DNA of 64,000 bases, from positions 23,407 through 87,406 of the forward strand of contig LGRX02033384.1 in the NCBI GenBank assembly GCA_001247695.2, read 5' to 3'. Below are positions 34,692 through 43,763 of the stretch, in pieces. Source of the DNA: Cymbomonas tetramitiformis. Its lineage: Eukaryota > Chlorophyta > Pyramimonadophyceae > Pyramimonadales > Pyramimonadaceae. The notes under the pieces were generated by a model. It made no database searches. It had not been told where the DNA came from and saw only the letters and a list, made by a program, of their open reading frames with translations. Position 1 is the stretch's first letter. Each line of letters begins with the position of its first letter. The position numbers and the translations under genes are program-made.

Positions 34692-34879
34692 TGTGAGATA
34701 TATAGCTACGACTATATATTGAGTTACGGTCAGAATGCTTTCACTTTCGGTGTTTGCAAGAGTGTCAATAAACATAAGATAGTCTCGGCGTCATGCTGGA
34801 AACCCTAAACCTGTGACACCCGTACTGTACCGAGTACTAGTGCCGATAATAGGAAGTGACACACGGTGCGTCACATCCA
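34692..34879 (-). repeat. LTR, 3' copy
   Basis: 188 bp, the same length as 56,559-56,746 and identical except for a few substitutions (GGCGTCATGCTGG versus GGCTTTATGCCGG). Contains ACAATAAACA-type sequence (GTCAATAAACATAAG). Confidence 0.9.
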
Positions 34880-35091
34880 GCACACCACCCTGGACTATTA
34901 CGGAGGAAGAGTTAGGGTGGAGCAGGGTTGTTGCAGTTTGAAAACACACCATCTCAAGCGGTGGAAACAACTTCTAGAGGGGGGCTGTGCTCTTGGCCGG
35001 GGCGGTCCCAAATCTCTAGCTAGCTGTGCACACAGGAAGGCATCTTGGCCCAATACTGATCTAGCAAGCTACTAGCAGTTACAAAACAACT

Positions 35092-36367
35092 TTAACCACT
35101 TTGAAAGTGATCCACAAAGCAGAGTTCACTGTAGAAGTTGTTGCTGTCAATCTCAAAGTCCAGATTGAAGAAGTCAAAAGTGTCGAAGTCCAGAGAACCA
35201 AAGTCCAGACTGAAGTTGTCGTCGGGGTCAGCGGGTCCAGAGTCCCGAATGGGGAAGTCGGTGAAGAAGTCCACTGCACAATCCCGACAGTCAGGGTACT
35301 GCCCGTACACCACCGCCCGTGGAGCAACCTCCACGCCACAAAGCGCAGAGGCGGTGACGGTGTCGAGCAAAGCCATGCTCACACACATGAACAGAGCCGG
35401 CAGTGTTGCTGCCGTGAGAAGATTGCCAATCGACGGTGTCCGGACACCACCAACCCGTGGAGCGGGTGGCGGCACGTCCACATGTAATTCCTCGCCGTCA
35501 GACTCCGAGTCAGCCACGCTAGCCGAATCATGCGTAGAAGAAATGTACGGAGGCAGGGGGGTGAAGGAATTAGCTGAAACCTGCGGCTCGGGCTCAAAGA
35601 AGCCCAATTTCACAGACATGCCGTCCATAAAGGACTGCTCGAAGGGGGGCTCGTTGTCGATGAATTGCTTCGGAACGATTAGCGCGTTCTCGTCGCTCTC
35701 GATCTCCACTTGCGGTTCAGGCTCCACGATGCTCTCGTCGATCACGGCGGGCGTGGCCGAGCCGAAATGAACCATGGGAAAATGTTGTGGGGCCGACTCA
35801 GCACCACCGGCTACCTGCTTCAGCTCACGGAGAGCCGTGCGCGCCTCGTGCACGCGAGTAGCAAGGAGAGAGGGCGGAGAAGGGATTAAACCCGCGTACT
35901 GTGCCCGAAGGCCGATGTTGTTGTCGTCGGCGAAGGTAAAAGGCTCCTCGTCGTGACGAACAACGGGTTGATCATGCTGTCCACAAAGTCGAGCGAAGGT
36001 GGCGTCGTCCTGGGCGTCGAAGGCGGTCTGGAACGCGGATACAATCTCGTCGTTCTCGTCGGCAGTCACCAAGTCGCACTCCGCGCACGCCATGTCGTCC
36101 ATGGGGCAATTCGCGGTGTCGTGGAAGTGTCCAGGAGGACAACGCGCGCACTCAGGGACGAAGGCGGAGGAGGCCACGTGGAACGAGATGTTGTGGGCGG
36201 AGTTCTTCTTGTAGTGGTCCTGCCGCCAATTCCCGTCGGTCTTGAGCGGGCTTGCGGCGAAGCGGAAACTCTTCCGTCCGCCATAGCGTCCAACACGATT
36301 GTTCCGGCCATGAAACTTCCCATCGTCCCTCCTGTTGCGCTCATCCCGCCAACGTGAGGGCGGAAAG
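35092..36367 (-). pseudogene. gag, C-terminal part (separated by the hAT insertion)
   Basis: Continues the gag frame from 55,137. Residues following the junction read SFPPSRWRDERNRRDDGKF, then a zinc-knuckle-like CARCPPGHFHDTANC (C-x2-C-x5-H-x4-C, one residue longer than the usual spacing). A long acidic/proline-rich region follows, then a hydrophobic segment LLTAATLPALFMCVSMALLD that could span a membrane, and an Asp/Phe-rich tail ending at TAA 35,092-35,094. A membrane-type segment in Gag is unusual. The lengths of the two parts with one target copy (1,034 + 1,276 = 2,310 nt) are a whole number of codons with no stop, so the gene was intact when interrupted. Confidence 0.8.
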
Positions 36368-36419
36368 GAGACACCCAGTGCCGACAACGGAGCCTATCCG
36401 AGTTTGTCGGAGCCTGAAA

Positions 36420-36700
36420 TTATATCCTCCGCCGGAGACAAAGGCTGGGTTGGTCAAGACTCATCGGAGACGGTTTACCCCGGAGCCTAAAAAATTTGGA
36501 TCCATCGGAGCCAGAGGCTGGAATCACAAAAATCCGATCGGGACGGTTTCCTTCGGATCCTTCATTTTGAGAATCCATCGGAGCCAAAGCCTAAGATATC
36601 GAAAATCCGAACGGGACGGTCTATCTCGGATCCTAAATTTTCAGGATCTAACGGAGCCGGGTCCAAAATATTGAGAATCCCTCGGATTCGGATTCTACGT
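36420..36700. repeat. hAT subterminal repeats, left
   Basis: About three to four imperfect units of about 73 bp built on GGATCCATCGGAGCCAAAGC and CCGAACGGGACGG. They are in the same orientation as those at 54,819-55,080, although the terminal repeats are inverted. Such arrays usually bind the transposase. Confidence 0.75.
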
Positions 36701-36744
36701 TCGGAGACCGATCCCTAAAATGATTATAAAGCTATCTAGCAAAC

Positions 36745-37332
36745 ACTACATGGGAAGCGTGTAGAGGGGGACCATCCTTATTAAATACAACTGTATTCCT
36801 TAAGTACCTTCTGTATTTTGCCAGGATTTCCCAGTATTTCGGAACGCTTCCCATGTAGTGAGTACCTACGGTTATCTATGGCAGATCTGCATAAGCCGAC
36901 ACCACGATCATTACAAAAATTAGTTAAATTTAACTAAAATTTTCGCAAAAATGAAGGATATTTAACTAATTTATTTTTTTGATCCCTGCGTTTTTTAATA
37001 TAACCGCCCACTTACCGCCCATGTCCGCCTTGCATTGCTCGCTCCCCAGCTCGCAAGTTAGTTATCAATTGATTGATGAACGGTAATCCTTGCCAGAATC
37101 AGAATATATTATATATATTAGTGTTTTGGCAATATTTCCCGTGATCGATCACAGAACGCTAATCCTTGCCAATATTGATTTATATTATATATATTAGTGT
37201 TCTGGCAATATTTACCGTAATTTATAAGTCCATACGCTAATCCTTGCCAATATTCATTTATATTATATATATTCTCGTTCTGGCAATAAAACCCGTTTCC
37301 GCTTTTCTCACTTTTCTTTTCTATTATCTTAT
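36745..37332 (+). repeat. Left terminal inverted repeat of the 8.46 kb element
   Basis: 588 bp; differs from the right copy by only about ten substitutions or small indels (for example AAGTTAGTTATC versus AAGTTATC). The tip itself folds: CACTACATGGGAAGCG (36,744-36,759) is the complement of CGCTTCCCATGTAGTG (36,845-36,860). Nearer the inside are three about 75 bp units, each with CTTGCCA(A/G)(A/T)AT, an AT-rich TATATTATATATAT core and TCTGGCAATA (about 37,088-37,290); these could serve as inward promoters. Confidence 0.95.
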
Positions 37333-37334
37333 TG

Positions 37335-37571
37335 TCAATTCTGGATTTCTATCAACGTTAGCATAAAGTTTATACGTTGACCAAGCAATTTTCGTGAACT
37401 TGAGAATTTCGTTACAAACTGTCCACCTTTTACAAAATTGTATGCAAGCAATACATCATCGGGGTCATTTGCATCCTCTACTGAAAGCCCACTTAAATCA
37501 TATGTAAATTTTCTGTTATTTATTTGATCGGGTGTTATTGGTGAAGCCGTTGTATTAAACGTTAAGTTCAT
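37335..37571 (-). CDS. Small ORF beside the left inverted repeat, unknown function
   Basis: 78 codons from ATG at 37,571 to TGA at 37,335, ending 3 bp before the repeat. The peptide (MNLTFNTTASPITPDQINNR .. LLAYNFVKGGQF) is soluble in character and has no recognised domain. A retroelement remnant starts directly upstream of the ATG, so this may be the C-terminal part of a longer gene that was interrupted. Confidence 0.4.
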   Translation of the reverse strand: MNLTFNTTASPITPDQINNRKFTYDLSGLSVEDANDPDDVLLAYNFVKGGQFVTKFSSSRKLLGQRINFMLTLIEIQN

Positions 37572-37574
37572 AAC

Positions 37575-38930
37575 GTACCGGAATATCCTAGTTCACTAGA
37601 TATCAGAGGGTCCCGAACTGTGTGGATAAACTCTCATCAGATAAATAAACCCTAAGCTAGATATACCCGGAACGGTCTCGCAACGGTCTCGGATACTAGC
37701 CTACCTGTGACACAACGTGTGTCACAACACGAACCTATAGATCAGTCAGCAGTCCAGTGTTGGTCCTAGGGGTCTGTCATAGGGGCCTGCCTGTCAGGGC
37801 TGCCTATACAGATTCCAGCACACCACCCCAGCACTGTGGGTAATGACTGGCTAGGAGAGTCAGAATAATAAATCTCTAGGGCAGAAGCCAGGTTGACAAG
37901 TCCTAACTGCTAATCCAACTGCGCAATTCTGATACACAAATTGGAATCCCTCTAACCAGCACAAGAGGAAAGCATACAGGCAATGCAAGTCCTGCTAAAC
38001 TACTGAAAAGCTCTGTGCCAGTAAGTCAGATTGAAGAATTCAAAGGTGTCAAAGTAAAATCATAAACCAAATTGAAGACCGTGTTGAGGTCAAAGTAGAT
38101 CTCAGCACACCACCATGAAAGTGGTGTACTGCCAGAACCAGAACCAGAGCTAGCCGACAGCAGACTCGTCATCGTCAACGTCGGACGGAGGAGGGCTGTA
38201 GTCAGGAGACGGTGGAGGTCCGGGCAGCTGGGGTATACCAGGCAGATGGTGAGGGCCGGGATGGAAGAACCAACCCCCAACCCCCTGCTTCCACCATTCC
38301 CGATCGTAGCGGTCAGGCGGCACAGCAGAGGGACCACACTCAGTCACCGAGAGCTGTAAGCACCGCGTCCAGAGTGTCAGGGCTCAGCTCCTCAATGCCT
38401 CGGTAGACACACAGGTCCCCCACGCACAGCACAGGCTGCGGCGCAGCCTGACCCGATACCTGCACAGACTCGTCGTCATTGGCCGCCGTGAAGGCGGCAG
38501 CTCCCACTCCCATGACAGAAATCAAGAGAACGAGGGAAAGAAGGAACGGCATCCCCCATAAGCCCGCGTGGGCGGGGAAGCCCCACGGAGGCTTTCCGCA
38601 GCCGTGGCTGCGGGGAGCACCGTCATGCCAATCTCCCAGAGCACCACCAGAGTGAGGTGCTTGGGCTGCGGGCGTTGACGAATGATTTGCCGAAAGTGTC
38701 GAAGTCCGCGGCTTCACGACGAAGCTGCCGTCGGCGAGGTCCTCGTAATCGTCCGTGTCGTAACCCGTGAGATCAACCTGTCCGATGGCGGCGTGGTTCA
38801 CGGTCTGAACGAACCCAGCGAACTCACCGTCCGCGTCCGCCGTGGTGGTTACCCGCGCCGATTGCAGTGGCGCGGGCTTTACATCCTTTCCCTGCGAGAC
38901 AGGCATAGCATGGCGGTCACCAGATCAAAC
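37575..38930 (-). mobile_element. Remnant of a related LTR retroelement (3' end)
   Basis: GTGACACAACGTGTGTCAC .. TTCCA|GCACACCACCCC at 37,700-37,830 parallels the LTR edge and purine tract at 34,865-34,890 (TCCAGCACACCACCCTGG). Upstream on the minus strand, frames around 38,906-38,340 give an acidic region and a hydrophobic segment (MPFLLSLVLLISVMGVGAAA) like the gag C-terminus at 35,092-36,367, but without sequence identity. The left LTR edge and the upstream end (near 38,930) were not fixed. Confidence 0.5.
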
Positions 38931-40664
38931 GACAAAAAGCGGTTGAAAAAGTGGAGATGGCAGTGTCAACCTAAGTGTCCACCTATGTGTCGTCCGTTGT
39001 TCTTATCTTTGCGGCTGGGTTATTTCCATCATCACTTCTCAAAAGTTACCGCCGCCACCAATACTGTTTTACTGCTCTCTTTTTTCGACCTTCTTAAAGG
39101 TAAAAATATGGACGAATCTTCTCCTCTTGTAGTTGTTCCACGCAAGCCTAACAGTGCAGGTGCTATCTGGGATCCGCTGCGTCAGTTGCCCACGTTTGTG
39201 ACGCGGTCTAAAAAAGCGAAAGTCGGAACTGCTCGCTGTGTTTTTTTGAAGTTTGAAAACAATATGTTTGTTCATTGCGAGGGAAAGTGTTCACACGGAG
39301 GAGTTTTTTGTTCAGTTGACCAGCACCGAATCGATACTTGCGAGAAGGTGATAGCGATAAAAGGGGCTCTAGCCTTATTTGTCAAACAGTGCGACAAACT
39401 TCAAGATTCGGAAGAGCCAGTAGTTTATTCTTCTATCGTAGATATTCTACACAACAAAGTAGTTGTTCCGTGCTTTGCCGCTGTTAAATCAGCGGATCAA
39501 GAAGACGCGTTCGAAAACCTTGCTGACGATAGCGAACTTTTAGCTTTGCGTGAAACGTGCAGTTCTTTTTTAGACAGTAGAGAGTTAACCAGTTCTTCTT
39601 TCTTTTCTAAACAAACAGAGAATACGGCACAGCTATCTCTTACTATGGCCAGACTGACAGTTGATTCGCCTGGTTCTTCTTCTGCTGTTAAACAACCTCG
39701 CCAGCCAAAACGCATCGCAAAACCACCACCAGCCAGTATCAGTTCCGAGCCTATTATTTTAGTACCAGAAACCCCAGTTCCTTCTGCTCAGTCCAGTCCC
39801 AGAAAAAGTGAACTTTCTGACCGGATGACCGAACTGACCACCGAAAACACTAAGCTGAAGTTTCGGAATAAAGAACTGACCAGTGAAAACTCTAACTTAA
39901 ACACCCGGATCGCGGAACTGACGGCTGAAAACGCTGAACTGAACAGTGACCTTAATGATACTGGAGAACAACTTGAGTCCGCTGAGTTTGAGGTTCGTGA
40001 ACAAAAAGAAAAGGTAGAACATTTGACCGCATCCAACTTACAGTGTTGTGAACTGACTAACAAACTGAACGAGGAAATAGCTGCTTTGAAAAAAGCACCG
40101 GCCACAAAGATCCGGGTTTTGAAGTCCCCTGATAGAACTCCGGATGACAAAGACCAACGTATCACTGAGCTTGAAACTGAAGTGGAAACTTTGCAGGAAA
40201 AAATACACCCAAACGCTCATAAGTTATTTATGGAAATGGCAGAACTGAAAATAGACTTAAAAGAAGCAAGAAAACAGTTAGCAACCTCTCAGGCCTCTTA
40301 TGAAGCACTCGAGACCGCCAGTGAGTTGACTGTTGACCAGTATGACGACCAGATCCGAGTCTTGAAAGAACAGTTAGAAGAAGTAACAACTGAACAGACC
40401 CCTCGGGAAAAAACCATAGCTATGGCTAACCAAAGAAGGGTACAACTGGCAGCAGAAGCCGAAGAAAAGAAACTAAAAAAAAAACAGCAGCAGCAGAGAA
40501 AAAAGCAGCAACCGCAGCAGAAAAGAAGGGTAAAGAGAAAGCAGATCCGAAACCAGTTGAGTCAGAGGGGTTACCCAACAGTTTTTGGGACGCTCGCTAT
40601 CGAGAGTTTCCAGAAGAAAAGCCTGAGGACTGGGTGTTTGACTCAGATAAATCCGGGTGAGTGA
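38910..40664 (+). CDS. Long coiled-coil protein of the 8.46 kb element
   Basis: An ATG at 38,910 or, with a better A-rich context, 39,108 (518 codons). The N-terminal third has clustered Cys/His (HCEGKCSHGGVFCSVDQHR); a low-complexity linker follows (about residues 200-235 from the second start), then heptad-rich coiled coil (ELTTENTKLKFRNKELTSEN and similar) for about 220 residues. The frame runs into a Gln/Arg-rich tail after an A10 run (40,475-40,484). In the -1 frame after that run the codons give an Ala/Lys-rich stretch and LPNSFWDARYREFPEEKPED, which looks more protein-like and reaches TGA at 40,658-40,660, overlapping a donor-like GGGTGAGT. Structural or scaffolding role is only a guess. 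Confidence 0.6.
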   Translation: MAVTRSNDKKRLKKWRWQCQPKCPPMCRPLFLSLRLGYFHHHFSKVTAATNTVLLLSFFDLLKGKNMDESSPLVVVPRKPNSAGAIWDPLRQLPTFVTRSKKAKVGTARCVFLKFENNMFVHCEGKCSHGGVFCSVDQHRIDTCEKVIAIKGALALFVKQCDKLQDSEEPVVYSSIVDILHNKVVVPCFAAVKSADQEDAFENLADDSELLALRETCSSFLDSRELTSSSFFSKQTENTAQLSLTMARLTVDSPGSSSAVKQPRQPKRIAKPPPASISSEPIILVPETPVPSAQSSPRKSELSDRMTELTTENTKLKFRNKELTSENSNLNTRIAELTAENAELNSDLNDTGEQLESAEFEVREQKEKVEHLTASNLQCCELTNKLNEEIAALKKAPATKIRVLKSPDRTPDDKDQRITELETEVETLQEKIHPNAHKLFMEMAELKIDLKEARKQLATSQASYEALETASELTVDQYDDQIRVLKEQLEEVTTEQTPREKTIAMANQRRVQLAAEAEEKKLKKKQQQQRKKQQPQQKRRVKRKQIRNQLSQRGYPTVFGTLAIESFQKKSLRTGCLTQINPGE

Positions 40665-40743
40665 CTGTGTTTGGTTTGTTGTTTGTTTGCAGGTTTTCAA
40701 GACTTCTAACTTACCTTCAAGTTATCCTTTCTTTCAGGTAGAT

Positions 40744-41013
40744 ATGCCTGTAACGACCCGGTCTATGTCTGGAGTAACCGACACTGTAACTCAGCAAATA
40801 GGAACTGCAGCCGGCGACGAATCCAAGCTTGTGGTGTTCAAATATAGTTACAAATATGATATGGGAATAGGATACCGAGTAGCTGATCGACCGCCACCTA
40901 CCGATAGGGAATATAGGTTGATGGAAGAAGTACAGCACTGGAAAGAGTGTTTTCATAGGACTGCTTTTAAACTGTATGATGTAGAGCAAAAGTTGAAAAA
41001 GTATGAGAAATAG
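40744..41013 (+). CDS. Small protein with MPVTTRSM start, unknown
   Basis: 89 codons. The ATG is 6 nt after an acceptor-like CTTTCTTTCAG (ending 40,737). Contains VTTRSMSG, a central VVFKYSYKYDMGIGYRV and a helical tail HWKECFHRTAFKLYDVEQKL. No family recognised. The next ORF also has a basic TRS motif near its start. AATAAACAATAAT follows the stop and may be a polyadenylation signal. Confidence 0.55.
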   Translation: MPVTTRSMSGVTDTVTQQIGTAAGDESKLVVFKYSYKYDMGIGYRVADRPPPTDREYRLMEEVQHWKECFHRTAFKLYDVEQKLKKYEK

Positions 41014-41090
41014 ACAAACAGTTCAAATAAACAATAATAGTATGTATCCTTTTTTTATAGAAAATAATAGTATTGTCTTTTTGTGCAGAT

Positions 41091-41228
41091 ATGCCTCCAA
41101 AGAGAACCAGAGAGGTATCACCGGTGAGGGAATGCAATATTCCAAGAGAGACTAGGTCCAGAAGGATTGCAAGATTAGAAGCAACAGAGCATCTTAGATA
41201 TGCTCTTGCTTTTTTTGACTATCATTAG
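41091..41228 (+). CDS. 45-residue basic protein
   Basis: ATG at 41,091 lies 2 nt after TTTTTGTGCAG (ending 41,088). The peptide starts MPPKRTREVSPV and contains PRETRSRRIARLEATEH, ending in TAG at 41,226-41,228. Short and unplaced; called because its acceptor-plus-ATG arrangement is the same as at 40,737 and 41,335. Confidence 0.45.
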   Translation: MPPKRTREVSPVRECNIPRETRSRRIARLEATEHLRYALAFFDYH

Positions 41229-41337
41229 ACAAGAAGTTCTGAATGGGAATTTGCATATAGATTTAGCACGATTAGAAAATGAACAGTGTGAAGAGTACCT
41301 AACTGTGTATGTATGTATGTAAATGTAATTTGCAGAT

Positions 41338-42058
41338 ATGGCTCCCAAAATGTCAACTCTGGCTGGTGCTGGTGCCAGTGGCAGTGGTGCAGCTACTGAG
41401 CTGGCCAGTCCCCGAGCCTCCGATGGGGGCAAACTTCTTTATGCTGTCCGTGGTGGCCCCCATCAAGGTGTATATGACCGTTGGCATATGGCTCTTGATG
41501 CTGGTTTTAAGTACAAGCAGGGGGTCGGTAATGGAGCATCTTTTTCCAAATCTGAAAGGGATATTATTGCTGAGAAATGGGCTTCGGACCTTTCCAAGAT
41601 GCAACCTGAGGCCAAGGCTGCCCAGTTGCAGAAGATTATCAAGGACCAGCATATCCTTGTTAGGCTTTTGGTGGTAGTTATTACTGCCACTGTATTCTTT
41701 TGCATGATGCATGCATTTGTTGAGGCAGTCGGTCATTGGTACAATTGCCATGCCAAGATCATGAAAACTCACCCCATTTGCCTTGGTAACATGAAGGTGG
41801 ATCTCTTCATGAGTGAGCATGCAGCCCTGTTGCAAAACATTGTTTTCACCGAGGTCATTGCAGTCATGTCTGCCTTTTTCATTTGGCTTGTAGGTTGCAT
41901 TGCTTAGACAATACAATGTACTTATTAATTTGGTAATTATGTTGTAATACCAGGACAAAGGCAAGAGGCCTGTTGAACCTGATGCCAAAGGCAAGAGGCC
42001 TATGCGTGAAGTTGGTGACGATCTTGATGCTGCTGCTCCTGCTTTTGCTGCTAAGAAG
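41338..42058 (+). CDS. RNase H1 N-terminal-like domain plus membrane segments; first two exons
   Basis: ATG at 41,338, 2 nt after TAATTTGCAG. Residues about 33-80 (LLYAVRGGPHQGVYDRW .. GNGASFSKSERD) match the pattern of the RNase H1 N-terminal hybrid-binding domain (YAVRxGxxxGIYxxW .. GAxFxxF); no RNase H catalytic domain follows. Two hydrophobic segments come next (VRLLVVVITATVFFCMM and NIVFTEVIAVMSAFFIWLV). Unspliced, the frame stops at 41,907. A donor at 41,889 (CTT|GTAGGT) and acceptor at 41,953 remove 65 nt and join in phase 0 to 41,954-42,058, a Lys/Pro-rich linker with a repeated KGKRP, ending at AAG|GTAATA. From there phase-0 acceptors at 42,138 and 42,550 offer alternative continuations. 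Confidence 0.55.
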
Positions 42059-42138
42059 GTAATAACATATCTTTCTTTGTTGTTTGTTTATTGTATAAAT
42101 ATATCTTATATACATAGGATGTGTTTGTTTGTTTTCAG

Positions 42139-42543
42139 GGATGTATTTATTGTAGCAAAACAACAGAAATTACGCACAGTTGTCCCGAAAATTATTGCAG
42201 CAATGTTAGATGTGAAGATTGTGTTGAAGATGATTATGTAGATGCATTTCGACATGGTGATGGGGAACATTGTTGTGAAAGATGCATCGAGCAGTACTGT
42301 GAAGACTTTGGTGATTATCATATCATAACATCGTGTGATTTAGGTCCTTTATCATGCTCTATCTTGTTCCCATGGGCTATCAGCAAGAGACTTTATTCTG
42401 AAGCCTATTGGAAAGAATTAGAGTTGTTAGGTAGAGGTATTAACATTAGGTTTCAGGACAACAATGACTCTGATTCAGCTTATGATTCCGACTATGACTC
42501 TGGTATGTCAAATATGTCTGACTGGTATTATTGGACTGATTAA
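42139..42543 (+). CDS. Cysteine-rich exon A
   Basis: Follows a clear acceptor (GTTTGTTTTCAG, 42,138) in phase 0. Encodes GCIYCSKTTEITHSCPENYC, CEDCVED and HCCERCIEQYC, eleven or more Cys suggesting zinc binding, then an acidic DSDSAYDSDYDS stretch. A donor TCTG|GTATGT (42,504) leaves in phase 1; unspliced, the frame stops at 42,541-42,543. Confidence 0.5.
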   Translation, partial: GCIYCSKTTEITHSCPENYCSNVRCEDCVEDDYVDAFRHGDGEHCCERCIEQYCEDFGDYHIITSCDLGPLSCSILFPWAISKRLYSEAYWKELELLGRGINIRFQDNNDSDSAYDSDYDSGMSNMSDWYYWTD

Positions 42544-42550
42544 TGTACAG

Positions 42551-42838
42551 GCAACCCGTTCTGTTGCCAAGAAGCAGAAGAGGCTCGATGACAAGGGTAA
42601 GAAACTTCTGAGTGTGAAGAATTCTCCCGATAGAATCAAATCTGATCTTGAAAAGTTGAGACATGGTCATATTCCTTCAAAAGTTAAACGTATCAAACAG
42701 CTTCATGGAGCTTTAGCTAAGGTTCATAACTCAACCAGCAGGTATTACGAGAAGAAATTGGATTTTAACCTTGTTGAGATAGCCCAAAAGGAAGAGTTAT
42801 TAGCTAAGAGTGAAAACAATGGTTCCACTAGCAAGTGA
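42551..42838 (+). CDS. Basic exon B
   Basis: Acceptor TTAATGTACAG (42,550), phase 0. Starts ATRSVAKKQKRLDDKGKK. A consensus-like donor AAGG|GTAAGA lies about 46 nt in (phase 1). If not used, the frame continues through a Lys-rich helical region (SDLEKLRHGHIPSKVKRIKQ) to TGA at 42,836-42,838. Entering from the 42,058 donor keeps frame; entering from exon A's donor does not. Confidence 0.45.
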   Translation, partial: ATRSVAKKQKRLDDKGKKLLSVKNSPDRIKSDLEKLRHGHIPSKVKRIKQLHGALAKVHNSTSRYYEKKLDFNLVEIAQKEELLAKSENNGSTSK

Positions 42839-42880
42839 ACAATACTTACTTTACTATTGTAATTGTACTGTATTTTGCAG

Positions 42881-43236
42881 AGTCTGATAATGATGATTCC
42901 GACGACGATTCCGATAACAACGATGCCTTTGACAAGTTATTTGATTCGGTAATATCTCAAAACGGGTACCCCACCAATAATGACGAGTATGATGAGCAGG
43001 TGATTGACATTATGATGTACACCGCCCGGTATAGGATTTGGACGGACATCCTGCCAAAAAGAATCCAAAACAAAACCAGATTAACTCCTGATATCGTTTT
43101 TCAAGACTTTCGGGAAAATCCTGTTATCAAAGAGCTTTTGAAGACTCATTTGAAGGGTCTTAGAAATGAAATGAATGCATATGTTTTGAAAGTTTTTAGG
43201 GGTGGAATCGATCCCAAAACCCTTCGTGAATGGTAA
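42881..43236 (+). CDS. Acidic exon C
   Basis: Acceptor GTATTTTGCAG (42,880), phase 1, matching the phase-1 donors of both A and B. Starts with an acidic run SDNDDSDDDSDNND, then a helical domain (RIWTDILPKRIQNKTRLTPD, KELLKTHLKGLRNEMNAYVL) and stops at TAA 43,234-43,236. An internal donor TCG|GTAATA (about 42,950, phase 0) could skip to exon D. No family recognised. Confidence 0.45.
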
Positions 43237-43265
43237 ATTTGTTTTGAATTATTCATTTGTTACAG

Positions 43266-43475
43266 GATCATGATGAAGACTCTCCATTTTCTTGTCGGAT
43301 TTGTGAAGTATTTATGTTTGACCAGTTAGCATACGGATGCTTTATTTGTGAAGACGAACCATACTGCCCACAATGTGCCGATGACATGTTTTGTAATAAG
43401 TGTGGAGTCTTCTTGTGCAAGCATTGTCAGGAAGGGGATACTGGTGTTGTTATGTGTAGGGAATGTACCAGGTAA
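43266..43475 (+). CDS. Cysteine-rich exon D
   Basis: Acceptor TTGTTACAG (43,265), phase 0. Pairs of CxxC (CRIC, CFIC, CPQC, CNKC, CKHC, CREC) in 68 codons suggest at least two zinc sites of treble-clef or RING/B-box character. It ends at an in-frame TAA that overlaps a donor-like CCAG|GTAATT. Confidence 0.5.
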   Translation, partial: DHDEDSPFSCRICEVFMFDQLAYGCFICEDEPYCPQCADDMFCNKCGVFLCKHCQEGDTGVVMCRECTR

Positions 43476-43556
43476 TTACAATAAGTTCTCATGTAGAATA
43501 AATAATAATTAAGTAAAATTTAGGGATATTGAATAATTTCGGGTTTGCATTTACAG

Positions 43557-43742
43557 GAAGAAGAAAACAAGCAGTGTTGTTTATGTTATCGTATGTGCAA
43601 TAGAATTTGTTATGAATGTGAACAATATGTGTGTGGGAAGCATCGGTACTATTTGGAAATTCAAAATCCAAACCCCACTCATCCAGAACCCACATGTCTT
43701 AGATGTGTTAAGGATTTATGTCGATTAGATTACAATTATTAA
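43557..43742 (+). CDS. Cysteine-rich exon E
   Basis: Acceptor GCATTTACAG (43,556), phase 0. Begins EEENKQCCLCYRMCNRICYE, continues CEQYVCGKHRYYLEI and PEPTCLRCVKDLC, and stops at 43,740-43,742. The Cys/His spacing suggests one zinc-binding module. Exon F is a clear tandem duplicate. Confidence 0.5.
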   Translation, partial: EEENKQCCLCYRMCNRICYECEQYVCGKHRYYLEIQNPNPTHPEPTCLRCVKDLCRLDYNY

Positions 43743-43763
43743 ATAATATTTTTGTGATTGCAG

